In this document: one piece after another, positions 50,203-59,401 of the stretch
Numbering within the stretch: position 1 is the first letter of the stretch
How the letters are laid out: every line of letters starts with the position of its first letter
Assembly: GCF_004683965.1 (NCBI RefSeq)
Contig: NZ_CP038436.1
Coordinates: forward strand, 3,410,001 to 3,474,000
DNA from: Nocardioides seonyuensis
GTDB taxonomy: Bacteria > Actinomycetota > Actinomycetes > Propionibacteriales > Nocardioidaceae
DNA: 64,000 nucleotides
Direction of reading: 5' to 3'
Position numbers and translations under genes: made by a program
The notes under the pieces: generated by a model
Told to the model about the DNA's origin: nothing
Databases searched by the model: none
What the model saw: the letters and a program-made list of their open reading frames with translations, nothing else

Positions 50203-51015
50203 GTGAACGCACGTACTTTCCTGGTCCGCGGCCTGCTCGCGGGCCTCATCGCCGGCCTCGTGGCCTTCGGCGTGGCCTTCACGGTCGGCGAGCCGCCGAT
50301 CGACACCGCCATTGGGCTGGAGGAGGCCGCGGCAGCGGAGGCTCCCGCCGAGCCCGCCGCGGACGAGGCGCACACCCATGCCGAGGGCGAGGAGGGCCAC
50401 ACCCACGCCGACGGCGAGGAGGGCCATACCCACTCCCACGGCGAGGAGGAGGGCGGCATCACCCGCACCACCCAGAAGACCTGGGGCCTGGCCACCGCGA
50501 CGATCGCCGTCGGCGTCGCCCTGGGCGGGATCATCGCACTCATCGCCGCCGCCGTCGCTGGACGTCTGGGACGACTGACGGTCGTCGGTTCGACCGCGTT
50601 GGTCACTGCCCTCGGCTTCGTTGCCTACGTGCTGGTGCCCTTCCTGAAGTACCCGGCCGCTCCGCCGGCTGTGGGCAGCGGTGACACCATCGGGTCGCGC
50701 ACCGCGTACTACTTCACCTTCGCGCTGATCTCGATCGTCGCGATGGTCGCAACGGTGTTCCTGGGCCGCTGGCTCGCCGCCGCACGTGGTGTGTGGACCG
50801 GTGTCGTCGTTGCCGGAGTCGCCTACGTCATCGTGGTCACCGTCGCGGCACTCGCCATGCCGACGGTCAACGAGCTCGGTGACTTCCCCGCCGACGTGCT
50901 GTGGGAGTTCCGGATCTCCTCGATCCTCACCCTTGCCGCCCTTTGGGGGGCGATGGGCGTGGCCCTCACGTGGCTGCTCGGACGCGTCGACACCACCCCG
51001 AGGGCGACCGCCTGA
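50203..51015 (+). CDS. cbtA: CbtA cobalt transporter, with a His-rich loop
   Basis: A 270-residue membrane protein with about six helices (FLVRGLLAGLIAGLVAFGVA, TIAVGVALGGIIALIAAAVA, ALVTALGFVAYVLVPFLKY, YFTFALISIVAMVATVFLG, and two more). The CbtA pattern LKYPAAPPAVGSGDTIGSRT is clear. Between helices 1 and 2 lies a loop with three units of the type EGHTHADGE plus HTHSHGEE (residues ~56-83), a likely cobalt-binding site on the outer face. GTG 50203 follows a weak GGAA site. It converges with cobK. Confidence 0.9.
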   Translation: MNARTFLVRGLLAGLIAGLVAFGVAFTVGEPPIDTAIGLEEAAAAEAPAEPAADEAHTHAEGEEGHTHADGEEGHTHSHGEEEGGITRTTQKTWGLATATIAVGVALGGIIALIAAAVAGRLGRLTVVGSTALVTALGFVAYVLVPFLKYPAAPPAVGSGDTIGSRTAYYFTFALISIVAMVATVFLGRWLAAARGVWTGVVVAGVAYVIVVTVAALAMPTVNELGDFPADVLWEFRISSILTLAALWGAMGVALTWLLGRVDTTPRATA

Positions 51016-51016
51016 C

Positions 51017-51742
51017 TCAGCGGTGCGACAGCACCCACTCGAGAGCCGGGCCCACGGCGTGCACGACCTGCGCGCGGGGGTCCGGCTCGGGTCGTTCCAC
51101 GACCACAACGGGGACGCCGAGCTGCGCCGCTGCCTGCATCTTCGGCCACGTGTACGTCCCGCCGGAGTCCTTGGTGACCAAGACGTCGCTGCCGTGGTCG
51201 GCCATGACCTCGAGGTCGCCCTCGAGTGTGTACGGCCCCCGGCTGGTGAGCAGACGCCACCGCGCGGGGAGCTCCATGTCGGGGGCATCGACAACCCGCG
51301 CCAGGACCGAGGCCTCGCCCAGGTCGGGAACGAACCGGGCCAGCTCCTGCCGGCCTACGGTCAGGAAGGGACGTTGCCCCAGCGTTCCTGCCACCTGCGC
51401 TGCCTCGTCGTGCGTACGGACGTACCGCCAGGCGGGGTCGCGTTCCCAGCCGGGACGCTCGAACCGCAGCAGTGGCACCTGCTCGGCCGTGCAGGCCTCG
51501 ACCGCGTTGGCGCTCATGCCCCGCGCGAACGGGTGCGTGGCGTCCACGACCAGGTCGAAGGCGGCGAGCGCCGTCCGCAACCCAGCGACTCCGCCGAACC
51601 CGCCGATGCGGACCGGGCCCATCGGCAGGCGAGGGCGGGCCACCCGCCCCGCGAGCGACGAGGTCACGTCCACGTGAGCCTCCACCAGGAGCCGGGCCAG
51701 GTCACGCGCCTCCGCAGTACCACCGAGCAGCAGGACCTTCAT
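51017..51742 (-). CDS. cobK: Precorrin-6A reductase
   Basis: A 241-residue NADPH-dependent enzyme that reduces precorrin-6A to 6B. The Rossmann-like start [20 protein letters not shown], the [18 protein letters not shown] motif (conserved Asp-Ala-Thr-His-Pro) and the late [18 protein letters not shown] fit CobK. ATG 51742 overlaps the cobQ stop, making cobK the last gene of the cobN operon. It converges with cbtA with a 1-bp gap. Confidence 0.94.
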   Translation of the reverse strand: MKVLLLGGTAEARDLARLLVEAHVDVTSSLAGRVARPRLPMGPVRIGGFGGVAGLRTALAAFDLVVDATHPFARGMSANAVEACTAEQVPLLRFERPGWERDPAWRYVRTHDEAAQVAGTLGQRPFLTVGRQELARFVPDLGEASVLARVVDAPDMELPARWRLLTSRGPYTLEGDLEVMADHGSDVLVTKDSGGTYTWPKMQAAAQLGVPVVVVERPEPDPRAQVVHAVGPALEWVLSHR

Positions 51743-53235
51743 CGTGCACCTTCCTGGGGGAGCGTGGGGACGGTGAGCACCGGCAGCGAAGCAGGCGCTC
51801 CGTCACGGGCCAGAGCCAGCAGCATCTCGACGTCGAGGTGCTCCTCGACGAGGTCGGCGAGGAGCTCTATCCGGCGCTCCCGGGCGGCCGGGAAGCTGGC
51901 GCCGGAGGGGGCCAGGTCGGCGACCTCGGCGAGGAAGGCGGCCCTGAACTCGTCACTCTCGAGGCTGCCATGCCACATGGTGCCGAAGACCTGACCCGCC
52001 CGGGCGCCGCCGAGGAACTCCTCGGCTTCCGGGTCGCGGGTGATGCGGCCGTGGTGGATCTCGTAGCCGGCGGCGGGGGCACCGAGCGCTTCCCCGCTGG
52101 GTAGCCGCAGCGCCTTGTCGGGGGCGAAGGTCGTGGTGACCGGCAGGAGCGCCAGACCGTCGGCGTACGCACCCGCGGCGCCTTCAACGCCCTCAGGGTC
52201 ATGGACGCTGCGGCCCAACATCTGGAACCCGCCGCAGATCCCGAGGACCGGGCGTCCCGCGTCGGCGTGCCTGATGATCGCGGTGTCGAGCCCGCGGGAG
52301 CGCAGCCACGCGAGGTCAGCCAGGGTGGCGCGGGTGCCGGGCAGCACCACGAGGTGCGCATCGGCGAGGTCGCGCGGGTCAGAGACGAAGACGACGTCGA
52401 GGTCCGGCTCGAGGCCCAGGGCGTCGACGTCGGTGAAGTTGCTGATCCGGGGGAGCCGTACGACCGCGACCCGCACCCGGGCGCCGTCCCTGCTGCGGCG
52501 GCCCTCCAGGTCGAGGGCGTCCTCGGAGTCGAGCCACAGGTCGGGGTGCCACGGCAGCACCCCGTGCACGGGCCGACCGGTCAGCCGCTCCAGCTGGTCC
52601 AGGCCCGGGCGCAGCAGACCGAGGTCGCCGCGGAACTTGTTGACGACGAAGCCAGCCAGCAGCGCCTGGTCTTCGGACTCGAGCAGCGCCAGCGTGCCGA
52701 ACATCGAGGCGAAGAGGCCGCCCCGGTCGATGTCGCCGACCAGCACGACCGGCAGGTCAGCGTGGCGAGCCAGGCCCATGTTGACGTAGTCGCTGGAGCG
52801 CAGGTTGATCTCGGCGGGGCTACCCGCGCCCTCGGCCACCACGACGTCGAAGCGCGCGGCGAGGGCGTTGTACGCGGCGTGCGCCGCCGCAGCGAGGTGC
52901 TGTCGCCCGGTAGCGAAGTCGGTGGCGGAGACCTCCCCGGCGGGGTGCCCCATGACCACGACGTGGCTGCGTCGGTCGGAGCCGGGCTTGAGAAGGACGG
53001 GGTTCATGGCGGGCTCGGGAGTCACCCGGGCGGCGAGCGCTTGGACCCACTGGGCCCGGCCGATCTCGGCGGTGCCTCCCGCGGGGTCCCGACAGACCAT
53101 GGAGTTGTTGGACATGTTCTGCGCCTTGTACGGCGCCACATGGACCCCGCGGCGCGCGAAGGCCCGGCACAGCCCGGTGGTCACCACCGACTTGCCGGCG
53201 TCCGAGGTGGTCCCGGCTACCAGCAGCCCGCTCAC
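51739..53235 (-). CDS. cobQ: Cobyric acid synthase
   Basis: A 498-residue glutamine-dependent amidase that adds four amide groups to adenosylcobyrinic acid a,c-diamide. The ATP site is [20 protein letters not shown], followed by [28 protein letters not shown] and [14 protein letters not shown] are typical. The glutaminase part has [13 protein letters not shown] (catalytic Cys) and [10 protein letters not shown] (His). GTG 53235 overlaps the cobF stop by 4 bp. Confidence 0.95.
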   Translation of the reverse strand: MSGLLVAGTTSDAGKSVVTTGLCRAFARRGVHVAPYKAQNMSNNSMVCRDPAGGTAEIGRAQWVQALAARVTPEPAMNPVLLKPGSDRRSHVVVMGHPAGEVSATDFATGRQHLAAAAHAAYNALAARFDVVVAEGAGSPAEINLRSSDYVNMGLARHADLPVVLVGDIDRGGLFASMFGTLALLESEDQALLAGFVVNKFRGDLGLLRPGLDQLERLTGRPVHGVLPWHPDLWLDSEDALDLEGRRSRDGARVRVAVVRLPRISNFTDVDALGLEPDLDVVFVSDPRDLADAHLVVLPGTRATLADLAWLRSRGLDTAIIRHADAGRPVLGICGGFQMLGRSVHDPEGVEGAAGAYADGLALLPVTTTFAPDKALRLPSGEALGAPAAGYEIHHGRITRDPEAEEFLGGARAGQVFGTMWHGSLESDEFRAAFLAEVADLAPSGASFPAARERRIELLADLVEEHLDVEMLLALARDGAPASLPVLTVPTLPQEGAR

Positions 53236-53984
53236 GCGGTGCCCTCCGGGGCGCGGAGCAGGTACACGTCCATCACCCAACCGGCGAGCTCTCGGGCTCG
53301 AGCGCGGGTCTCGCGCACCTGCGGCAGGACGTCGCGGACCGTGCCGGCCACCAGCTGTTCGCCGTCCGAGCCGAGATTGGCGCCCCACCAGATGTTCCAG
53401 TCGGGGAGCTCCTCGAGCTGGTCGAGGCTGGCCTCGGACCCGAGCATCACCAGCACGTTGCGCTGGCCCGCCTCGATCGTGCTGCGCAGGCGACGGGCTG
53501 TGGTGACATGCACGGGGGCGCCCACCGGGTGCAGCACGATCCGATGGCGGGCCGCCAGCAGCTGGGGAGCGCTGATGCCGGGCACGACGTCCCAGGTGAG
53601 ACCGGCCAGGCGGGGATCGGCCGCCATGCCCTCGACGACGCGCAGTGTCGAGTCGTACAGCGACGGGTCACCCCAGACGAGGAAGGTGGGGCGTCCGCCG
53701 CGTGCGGCCACGACGTCGGCGAATGCCGCGACCCGTGCGGCGTGCCAGTTCCGTACGGCGGCGGAGTAGTCGGCGGGGTCGTCCCGGTCACGCTCCGGGT
53801 CCGGCACCTCGACCAGCTCGACCTCGAACTCCTCGCAGATCGCACGCCGCACCCGCAGCAGCTCGTCGTCCTCGTGCTTGCGGACGGCGAGCACGTAGTC
53901 GGTGTCCAGCAGGGCGCGGACGGCGTCCCGGGTCAGGTGGTCGGGTCCCGTGCCGAAGCTGACGACGTGCAGGTGGGCACTCAC
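53232..53984 (-). CDS. cobF: Precorrin-6A synthase (deacetylating)
   Basis: A 250-residue corrin methylase that acts at C1 and releases the C20-linked two-carbon unit as acetate. Signatures: VVSFGTGPDHLTRDAVRALL, YVLAVRKHEDDELLRVRR, FLVWGDPSLYDSTLRV, VPGISAPQLLAARHRI and LGSEASLDQLEELPDWNIWW. CobF is specific to the aerobic route, so the locus encodes that route. GTG 53984 overlaps the cobN stop by 4 bp. Confidence 0.94.
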   Translation of the reverse strand: MSAHLHVVSFGTGPDHLTRDAVRALLDTDYVLAVRKHEDDELLRVRRAICEEFEVELVEVPDPERDRDDPADYSAAVRNWHAARVAAFADVVAARGGRPTFLVWGDPSLYDSTLRVVEGMAADPRLAGLTWDVVPGISAPQLLAARHRIVLHPVGAPVHVTTARRLRSTIEAGQRNVLVMLGSEASLDQLEELPDWNIWWGANLGSDGEQLVAGTVRDVLPQVRETRARARELAGWVMDVYLLRAPEGTA

Positions 53985-56900
53985 GCCTCGTCCTCCAGGT
54001 CCCCCTCGACCTCGAGGTACACCTTCTGCAGCTGCGACAGCGTCTCCGGGTCGGGGTCGGCCCACAGGCCACGCTCGGCGGCCTCGTGCAGCCGCTCGAC
54101 GATGCCGCGCAGGGCCCACGGGTTCGACGTACGCAGGAACGCCTGGTTGGTCTCGTCCAGCACGTACGAGCTGGCCAGCGACTCGTACATCCAGTCGTGC
54201 ACGACACCCGCCGTGGCGTCGAACCCGAACAGGTAGTCGACGGTGGCCGCGAGCTCGAAGGCTCCCTTGTAGCCGTGTCGCTGCATCGCCCCGATCCAGC
54301 GGGGGTTGACCACGCGAGCCCGGAAGACGCGGTTCGTCTCCTCCTGCAGCGAACGCGTCCTGACGGCGTCGGGGGAGGTCGAGTCGCCGACGTAGGCCTT
54401 CGGGTCGGAGCCGGTGAGAGCCCGCACCGTGGCCACCATGCCGCCGTGGTACTGGAAGTAGTCGTCGGAGTCCGCGATGTCGTGCTCAGTGCTGTCGACG
54501 TTCTTCGCAGCCACCCTGATCCGCCGGTACGCGGTGCGCATGTCCTCGGCCGCGGCGACTCCGTCCAGCCCCCGTCCGTACGCGAAACCGCCCCACGCGG
54601 TGTACACCTCGGCCAGGTCGTTGTCGTCGCGCCACGAGCCCGACTCGACCACCTGGAGGATGCCCGCCCCGTACGAGCCGGGCTTGGAGCCGAAGATGCG
54701 GGTCGTGGCCCGGCGCTCGTCCCCATGCTCAGCCACGTCGGCGCGGCTGTGGGCGCGGACGAAGTTCATCTCGTCCGGCTCGTCCAGGGCAGCGACCAGC
54801 TGCACCGCGTCGTCCAGCATCGCCACCACGTGCGGGAAGGCGTCACGGAAGAAGCCCGAGATGCGGACGGTGACGTCGATGCGCGGCCGGCCGAGCTCGG
54901 CCAGGTCGATCACCTGCAGGTTGTTCACCCGGCGGGACATGTCGTCCCACTCGGGCCGTACGCCGAGCAGCGCGAGCACCTCGGCCACGTCGTCACCCGA
55001 GGTACGCATCGCGCTGGTGCCCCACACCGACAGGCCCACCGAGCTCGGGTACTCGCCGGTCTCGTCCAGGTAGCGCTCCACGAGGGAATCGGCCATCGCC
55101 TGACCGGTCTGCCAGGCCAGGCGCGAGGGGATGGCGCGGGGATCGACGGTGTAGAAGTTGCGGCCGGTCGGCAGCACGTTGACCAGACCGCGCAGCGGCG
55201 AGCCGGACGGGCCGGCAGGCACGTAGCCGCCCTCGAGGGCGTGCAGCAGCACGTCCATCTCGTCGGTCGTGCTGGCCAGGCGCGGCACCACCTCGGTGGC
55301 GGCGAAGCTCAGTGCCGCCCGCACGTCGGCGTCCTCGTGGAGCTGGGGCACCACCGTGGGGTCCCAGTGCGCTGCTGCCAAGGCCTCCACGAGACGTCGT
55401 GCCTCGGCCTCGAAGGCGTCCACCTCGGCGGTCGAGGCGCCGTCGGAGAGGCCGAGTGCTGCCCGGAGCCCGGAGACGGCGTTGCCCACCCCGCCCCAGA
55501 CCTGCGAGGCGCGCAGCACCGCGAGGACCAGGTTCACCAGCGCCTCGTCGGAGGGCGCCTGACCCAGGATGTGCAGGCCGTCGCGGATCTGGACGTCCTT
55601 GATCTCGCACAGCCACCCGTCGACGTGCAGCAGGAAGTCGTCGAACTCCTCGTCGCCGGGGCGCTCGTCGAGGCCGAGGTCCCGGTGCAGCTCGGCGGCC
55701 TTCATCAGCTGCCAGATCTCGCCACGGATGGCGGGTAGCTTGGCCGGGTCCATCGAAGCGATGTTGCCGTACTCGTCCAGCAGCTGCTCGAGCCGGGCGA
55801 TGTCGCCGTACGTCTCGGCGCGCGCCATCGGCGGGATCAGGTGGTCGACGATGGTGGCGTGGGCGCGTCGCTTCGCCTGTGCCCCCTCGCCGGGGTCGTT
55901 GACGAGGAACGGGTAGAAGAGGGGCAGGTTGCCCAGCACCGCGTCGGTGCCGCACTCGGCGGAGAGCGCCGCGTTCTTGCCCGGCAGCCACTCCAGGGAA
56001 CCGTGCTTGCCGACGTGCACGATGGCGTTCGCACCGAACCCGCCGGACTCCGGGGACTCCTCCAGCCACCGGTAGGCCGCCATGTAATGGTGGGTCGGGG
56101 CGAGGTCGGGGTCGTGGTAGATCGCCACGGGGTTCTCGCCGAAGCCGCGGGGCGGCTGGATCATGATGACCACGTTGCCGGCGACGAGCGTGGCGATCAC
56201 GATCTCACCGGCGTCGTTGACGAAGAGGGAACCGGGAGCCTCGCCCCACGCCTCGGTCATGGAGTCGCGCAGGGCCTGCGGCAGGTGGGCGGTCCAGCGG
56301 CGGTACTGCTCGGCGTCGATGCGCACGTGCGCGTCGGTGAGCTGTCCGGACGTCAGCCACTCCTCGTCCTGCCCACCCGCGGCGATCATCGCGTGGATCA
56401 GTGCGTCGCCCGCCTGGGTGTCTTCCTCGAGGTCGAGGCCCGGTACGGCGTCGGGGCCGCCCAGGTCGTACCCGGCGTCACGGAGCCGTCGGAGCAGACG
56501 GATCGTGGAGACCGGGGTGTCGAGCCCGACGGCGTTGCCGATCCGGGAGTGTTTGGTCGGGTACGCCGACAGGACGAGTGCGACCTTCTTCTCCGCGTTC
56601 GGGACGTGGCGCAGTCGCGCGTGGTTGACCGCGATGGCGGCCACGCGGGTGCAACGCTCCGAGTCGGCGACGTAGCGCGGGAGACCTTCGTCGTCGATCT
56701 CCTTAAAGGAGAACGGTGCGGTGATGATGCGCCCGTCGAACTCCGGAATGGCGATCTGGTTCGCGGAGTCGAGGGGCGTCACGCCGTCGTCGTTGGCTTC
56801 CCACTCCTCACGGCTGCTGGTCAGGCACAGTCCCTGCAGGACGGGGATGTCGAGGGCGGCGACGCGCTCGACGTCCCAGGCTTCGTCGTCGCCACCGGCA

Positions 56901-57589
56901 CTGACTGAGGCCGGGACGCTGCCGCCGGCGGCCAGGACGGTCACCACGACGGCATCGAGCTCGCCGAGAGCGTCGAAGAGCTCGTCGGGCGCACTGCGCA
57001 GCGAGCCGGCGAAGATGGGCACGCCCACGGCCTGGCCGGTGGCGTCGACGGCGTCCGCCAGGGCGTGCGCGAAGGCGGTGTTCCCGCTGGCTTGGTGGGC
57101 GCGGTAGTAGAGGATGCCGACCTTCGGCAGTGAGGGGTCGGACGATGCGCCTCGCTCGGCGAAGCCCCATGACGGCACGACCGTCGGGGGCTCGAAGCCT
57201 TCGCCGGTGAGCAGGACGGTGTCGGAGAGGAACGCGTGCATCTGGGCCAGGTTCGCGGGCCCGCCCTCGGCCAGGTAGCGGTGCGCCTCGGTCGCGACGC
57301 CGATCGGGACCGTGCTGAGCTCCATCAGCTCGGCGCTGGGCTGCTGCTCACCGCCGAGGACGACCAGCGGTGTGCCGGCGGCGCGGACGGCCGCCAGTCC
57401 CTCCCACAGGTCGTGGGCCGAGCCCAGCTGACGTACGACGACGAGGTCGGCGCCCTCGAGGACCGCATCCAGCTCGCTGCTCGTGCTGCGCGACGGGTTG
57501 GCGAGCGCGAAGCTCGCACCGCTGGCCCGGGCCGAGAGCAGGTCGGTGTCGGACGTGGAGAGCAGGCAGACGTGTGCGGACGCGGCCAT
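53981..57589 (-). CDS. cobN: Cobaltochelatase large subunit CobN
   Basis: A 1202-residue CobN/ChlH-type subunit that binds hydrogenobyrinic acid a,c-diamide and inserts cobalt with the help of the AAA+/VWA partner. Family wording includes VGILYYRAHQASGNTAFAHA, VALVLSAYPTKHSRIGNAVG, IVHVGKHGSLEWLPGKNAAL, YGDIARLEQLLDEYGNIASM and ATVDYLFGFDATAGVVHDWM. Length is normal. GGAGGAGGAA lies ahead of ATG 57589, inside the reach of the riboswitch hairpin. It heads the cobN-cobF-cobQ-cobK operon. Confidence 0.95.
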   Translation of the reverse strand: MAASAHVCLLSTSDTDLLSARASGASFALANPSRSTSSELDAVLEGADLVVVRQLGSAHDLWEGLAAVRAAGTPLVVLGGEQQPSAELMELSTVPIGVATEAHRYLAEGGPANLAQMHAFLSDTVLLTGEGFEPPTVVPSWGFAERGASSDPSLPKVGILYYRAHQASGNTAFAHALADAVDATGQAVGVPIFAGSLRSAPDELFDALGELDAVVVTVLAAGGSVPASVSAGGDDEAWDVERVAALDIPVLQGLCLTSSREEWEANDDGVTPLDSANQIAIPEFDGRIITAPFSFKEIDDEGLPRYVADSERCTRVAAIAVNHARLRHVPNAEKKVALVLSAYPTKHSRIGNAVGLDTPVSTIRLLRRLRDAGYDLGGPDAVPGLDLEEDTQAGDALIHAMIAAGGQDEEWLTSGQLTDAHVRIDAEQYRRWTAHLPQALRDSMTEAWGEAPGSLFVNDAGEIVIATLVAGNVVIMIQPPRGFGENPVAIYHDPDLAPTHHYMAAYRWLEESPESGGFGANAIVHVGKHGSLEWLPGKNAALSAECGTDAVLGNLPLFYPFLVNDPGEGAQAKRRAHATIVDHLIPPMARAETYGDIARLEQLLDEYGNIASMDPAKLPAIRGEIWQLMKAAELHRDLGLDERPGDEEFDDFLLHVDGWLCEIKDVQIRDGLHILGQAPSDEALVNLVLAVLRASQVWGGVGNAVSGLRAALGLSDGASTAEVDAFEAEARRLVEALAAAHWDPTVVPQLHEDADVRAALSFAATEVVPRLASTTDEMDVLLHALEGGYVPAGPSGSPLRGLVNVLPTGRNFYTVDPRAIPSRLAWQTGQAMADSLVERYLDETGEYPSSVGLSVWGTSAMRTSGDDVAEVLALLGVRPEWDDMSRRVNNLQVIDLAELGRPRIDVTVRISGFFRDAFPHVVAMLDDAVQLVAALDEPDEMNFVRAHSRADVAEHGDERRATTRIFGSKPGSYGAGILQVVESGSWRDDNDLAEVYTAWGGFAYGRGLDGVAAAEDMRTAYRRIRVAAKNVDSTEHDIADSDDYFQYHGGMVATVRALTGSDPKAYVGDSTSPDAVRTRSLQEETNRVFRARVVNPRWIGAMQRHGYKGAFELAATVDYLFGFDATAGVVHDWMYESLASSYVLDETNQAFLRTSNPWALRGIVERLHEAAERGLWADPDPETLSQLQKVYLEVEGDLEDEA

Positions 57590-57606
57590 GTGCCGGGTTC
57601 CTCCTC

Positions 57607-57735
57607 CGGGGTTCTCGCCCCGTGTAGCGGTCGGATTCACCCACGGCCAGTGTCTGGCTTCGAGCACGCGTGCTCGGTCACAGTGGCGGAACCGCCCCGG
57701 AGTCTCACCGGGTTCCTGCGCCGTGGATCTCCAGC
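57607..57735 (-). promoter_or_regulatory. Cobalamin riboswitch 5 (minus strand), upstream of cobN
   Basis: On the minus strand the core GGAACCCGGTGAGACTCCGG begins at 57716 and continues to GCCACTGTGAC at 57677; the box GAAGCCAGACACTGGCC lies at 57661-57645. A hairpin CGGGG/CCCCG (57624-57609) directly precedes the GGAGGAGGAA ribosome site of cobN and may mask or free it. Confidence 0.87.
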
Positions 57736-57741
57736 AGCCTA
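57736..57741 (-). promoter_or_regulatory. Candidate -10 for the cobN riboswitch transcript
   Basis: TAGGCT on the minus strand lies just before the aptamer and only 8 bp from the start of the divergent phosphatase gene. Confidence 0.45.
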
Positions 57742-57748
57742 CGGGAGA

Positions 57749-58297
57749 ATGGTGCGCGTGAAGCAGCCGGTCTACCTCCTGAGGCACGGAGAGTCGGAGT
57801 GGAAGGCGCGGGGCGTCACACAGGGACAGACGCCACATCCGCGGCTCACAAAACTCGGGCGTGCCCAGATGGCCGACGCCGCTGAAAGCCTCGCCCGACG
57901 ACTGAGTTCCACAGCCGTGGTAGGAGTGACCTCGAGCGATCTCACTCGCGCGGTCGAAGGGGGCGAGGTCGTGGCGGCTCGTCTGCGAGCCAGCCACGCC
58001 GTCGACGAACGTCTTCGGGAACGGCACTTCGGCCTCTTCCAGGGGACGAGCCACCGGAGCACGGTGTCCTGGACCGGACGGGCCTCGGCTGTCGCGCTCG
58101 CCCACGGTGGTGTGGAGCCTCGAGCTGAGGTCATGCGAAGGACGTTGGCTGCCCTCGCCGACCTGGACCCGGCGATGACGCACGTCGTGGTGGCGCACGG
58201 CGAGCTGTTCCGCTCCCTGCCCGGGGGATCAACGGTGGGGGAGGTCGCCAACGGCCAGGTCCTCTTCTGGGACGGTCGGTCCGTCCAGCGGTTGTGA
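57749..58297 (+). CDS. Histidine phosphatase family protein (possible alpha-ribazole phosphatase)
   Basis: A 182-residue phosphoglycerate-mutase-fold protein. The catalytic motif is LLRHGESEWKARG, with the second His in VVVAHGELFRSL; the acid residue is in LRERHFGLFQG. It lies back to back with cobN at the edge of the B12 locus, so removal of phosphate from alpha-ribazole or cobalamin phosphate is a fair guess, but the fold is used by many enzymes. The start is uncertain: ATG 57749, GTG 57752 and GTG 57758 are all close to GGGAG. Confidence 0.75.
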   Translation: MVRVKQPVYLLRHGESEWKARGVTQGQTPHPRLTKLGRAQMADAAESLARRLSSTAVVGVTSSDLTRAVEGGEVVAARLRASHAVDERLRERHFGLFQGTSHRSTVSWTGRASAVALAHGGVEPRAEVMRRTLAALADLDPAMTHVVVAHGELFRSLPGGSTVGEVANGQVLFWDGRSVQRL

Positions 58298-58417
58298 CGT
58301 CGACGAGCGGGGGAGGGGGCGCGTGACGGCCGTCGGGGGCCACAAACCGGCTGACCTGTGATACGGGACTGGGGTCCAGATTCAGAGTCCTCGGTTCTCA
58401 GAAGGGTCGGAGGACGG

Positions 58418-59186
58418 GTGCCGGTTGCGACGTAGAGCTGCTGCGCTGGCCGTCCCGCCTCGGACTCATCGACGCGCTCTGCGGCGCCAACGATGACCTC
58501 ATCGACGTATCTGCAAGCCTCGACCGCGGTGAGCGGCTCGCAACCGGTTGGACGCTCGTCGGCGGGCAACTGGTGCATCTGCACTGCGCCGAGCGCGGAC
58601 AGTTTCCTTTCCGGCCGACCAACGACGCGGACACGGTGATCGACGTACGCGCCGACCCCAGGATGCTGGCCACGTTCACCGGTGTCCTGACCGACCTCGG
58701 GTTCGCTTCGGCAGGCATCTCGGCGGAGGGGCTCCAGCATCGTTGGGTCCGGGGCGACGCCTCGATCGACGTACTCCTGCCCGACGGCATCGGCGAGCGC
58801 GCGAGTCTGCGTCCTGGAGTCACGGGGAGTCCGACCCTCCCCACGGCCGGTGGGACGCAAGCGCTGCAGCGCAGCGAGACCGTCGCTGTGTCTGTCGCCG
58901 GTCGCGAAGGCTCCGTACGTCGCCCGAACCTTGTCGGCGCGCTCGTCGGCAAGGCCGCCGCGTTGAGCAATGCGGGCGACCTGGCCTCGGCCGCCACCGA
59001 CGTGACTTCGTTGTCCTCGCCGGGTTGCTCACGGCTCGCGACTTCCGGCACGAGGAGCTCACGAAGAAGGATCGCCAGCGGCTGCGGGCAATGGTCGCCG
59101 CCGTCCAGAAGGACCGCGCCGTCCTGCTCGACGTCCCGGATGCCGAGTCCTCGCTCGACCGGCTCGTAATCGCGGGGGAGTTGTAG
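58418..59186 (+). pseudogene. Decayed nucleotidyltransferase-like (AbiEii-type) gene with two frameshifts
   Basis: GTG 58418 with GGAGGA upstream starts VPVAT and then hits TAG at 58433. One base missing near 58430-58431 puts the body in another frame: ELLRWPSRLGLIDALCGAND, GWTLVGGQLVHLHCAERGQ, PTNDADTVIDVRADPRMLAT, SVRRPNLVGALVGKAAALSN. A second missing base near 58987 shifts to RRDFVVLAGLLTARDFRHEE and the end at 59186. The DADT after a GGxL-x-HL start resembles nucleotidyltransferase-fold (AbiEii-like) proteins. Restored it would be about 256 residues. Either a dead gene or two sequencing deletions. Confidence 0.65.
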
Positions 59187-59401
59187 CCATCTCGCCGCTA
59201 CGCTCGAGCGGAAACTGCGGCTCTTTGCGACTGTCGGCGCTCGTAGGCCCTGAGGGCTCGGAATGGGCTCGGTTTGATTCGCAGACGTTCGCAACGTCGC
59301 TCCGGCAGCCGCAAGCGTTCAAGACGGCATTTCTGCAGGTCAAACGCTCTATTGGCCAGTTGGGTGCGGCGAATCGCAAAGACCCGCACGCACGCTCAGC
59401 C
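59187..59401. other. Non-coding, lower-GC segment of unknown origin
   Basis: About 215 bp between the decayed gene and the trmA remnant. It is visibly less GC-rich than its surroundings (for example CAGGTCAAACGCTCTATTGG). Short open frames exist on both strands (plus 59225-59422, minus 59198-59389) but neither has a ribosome site or a recognisable protein. I see no tRNA, integrase or repeat in it. Confidence 0.5.

Noticed and set aside
36126..59400. Interpretation of the B12 locus as a prophage or integrative conjugative element
   Set aside because: No integrase, relaxase, replication or structural genes are seen; the genes are all biosynthetic or regulatory apart from the edge.
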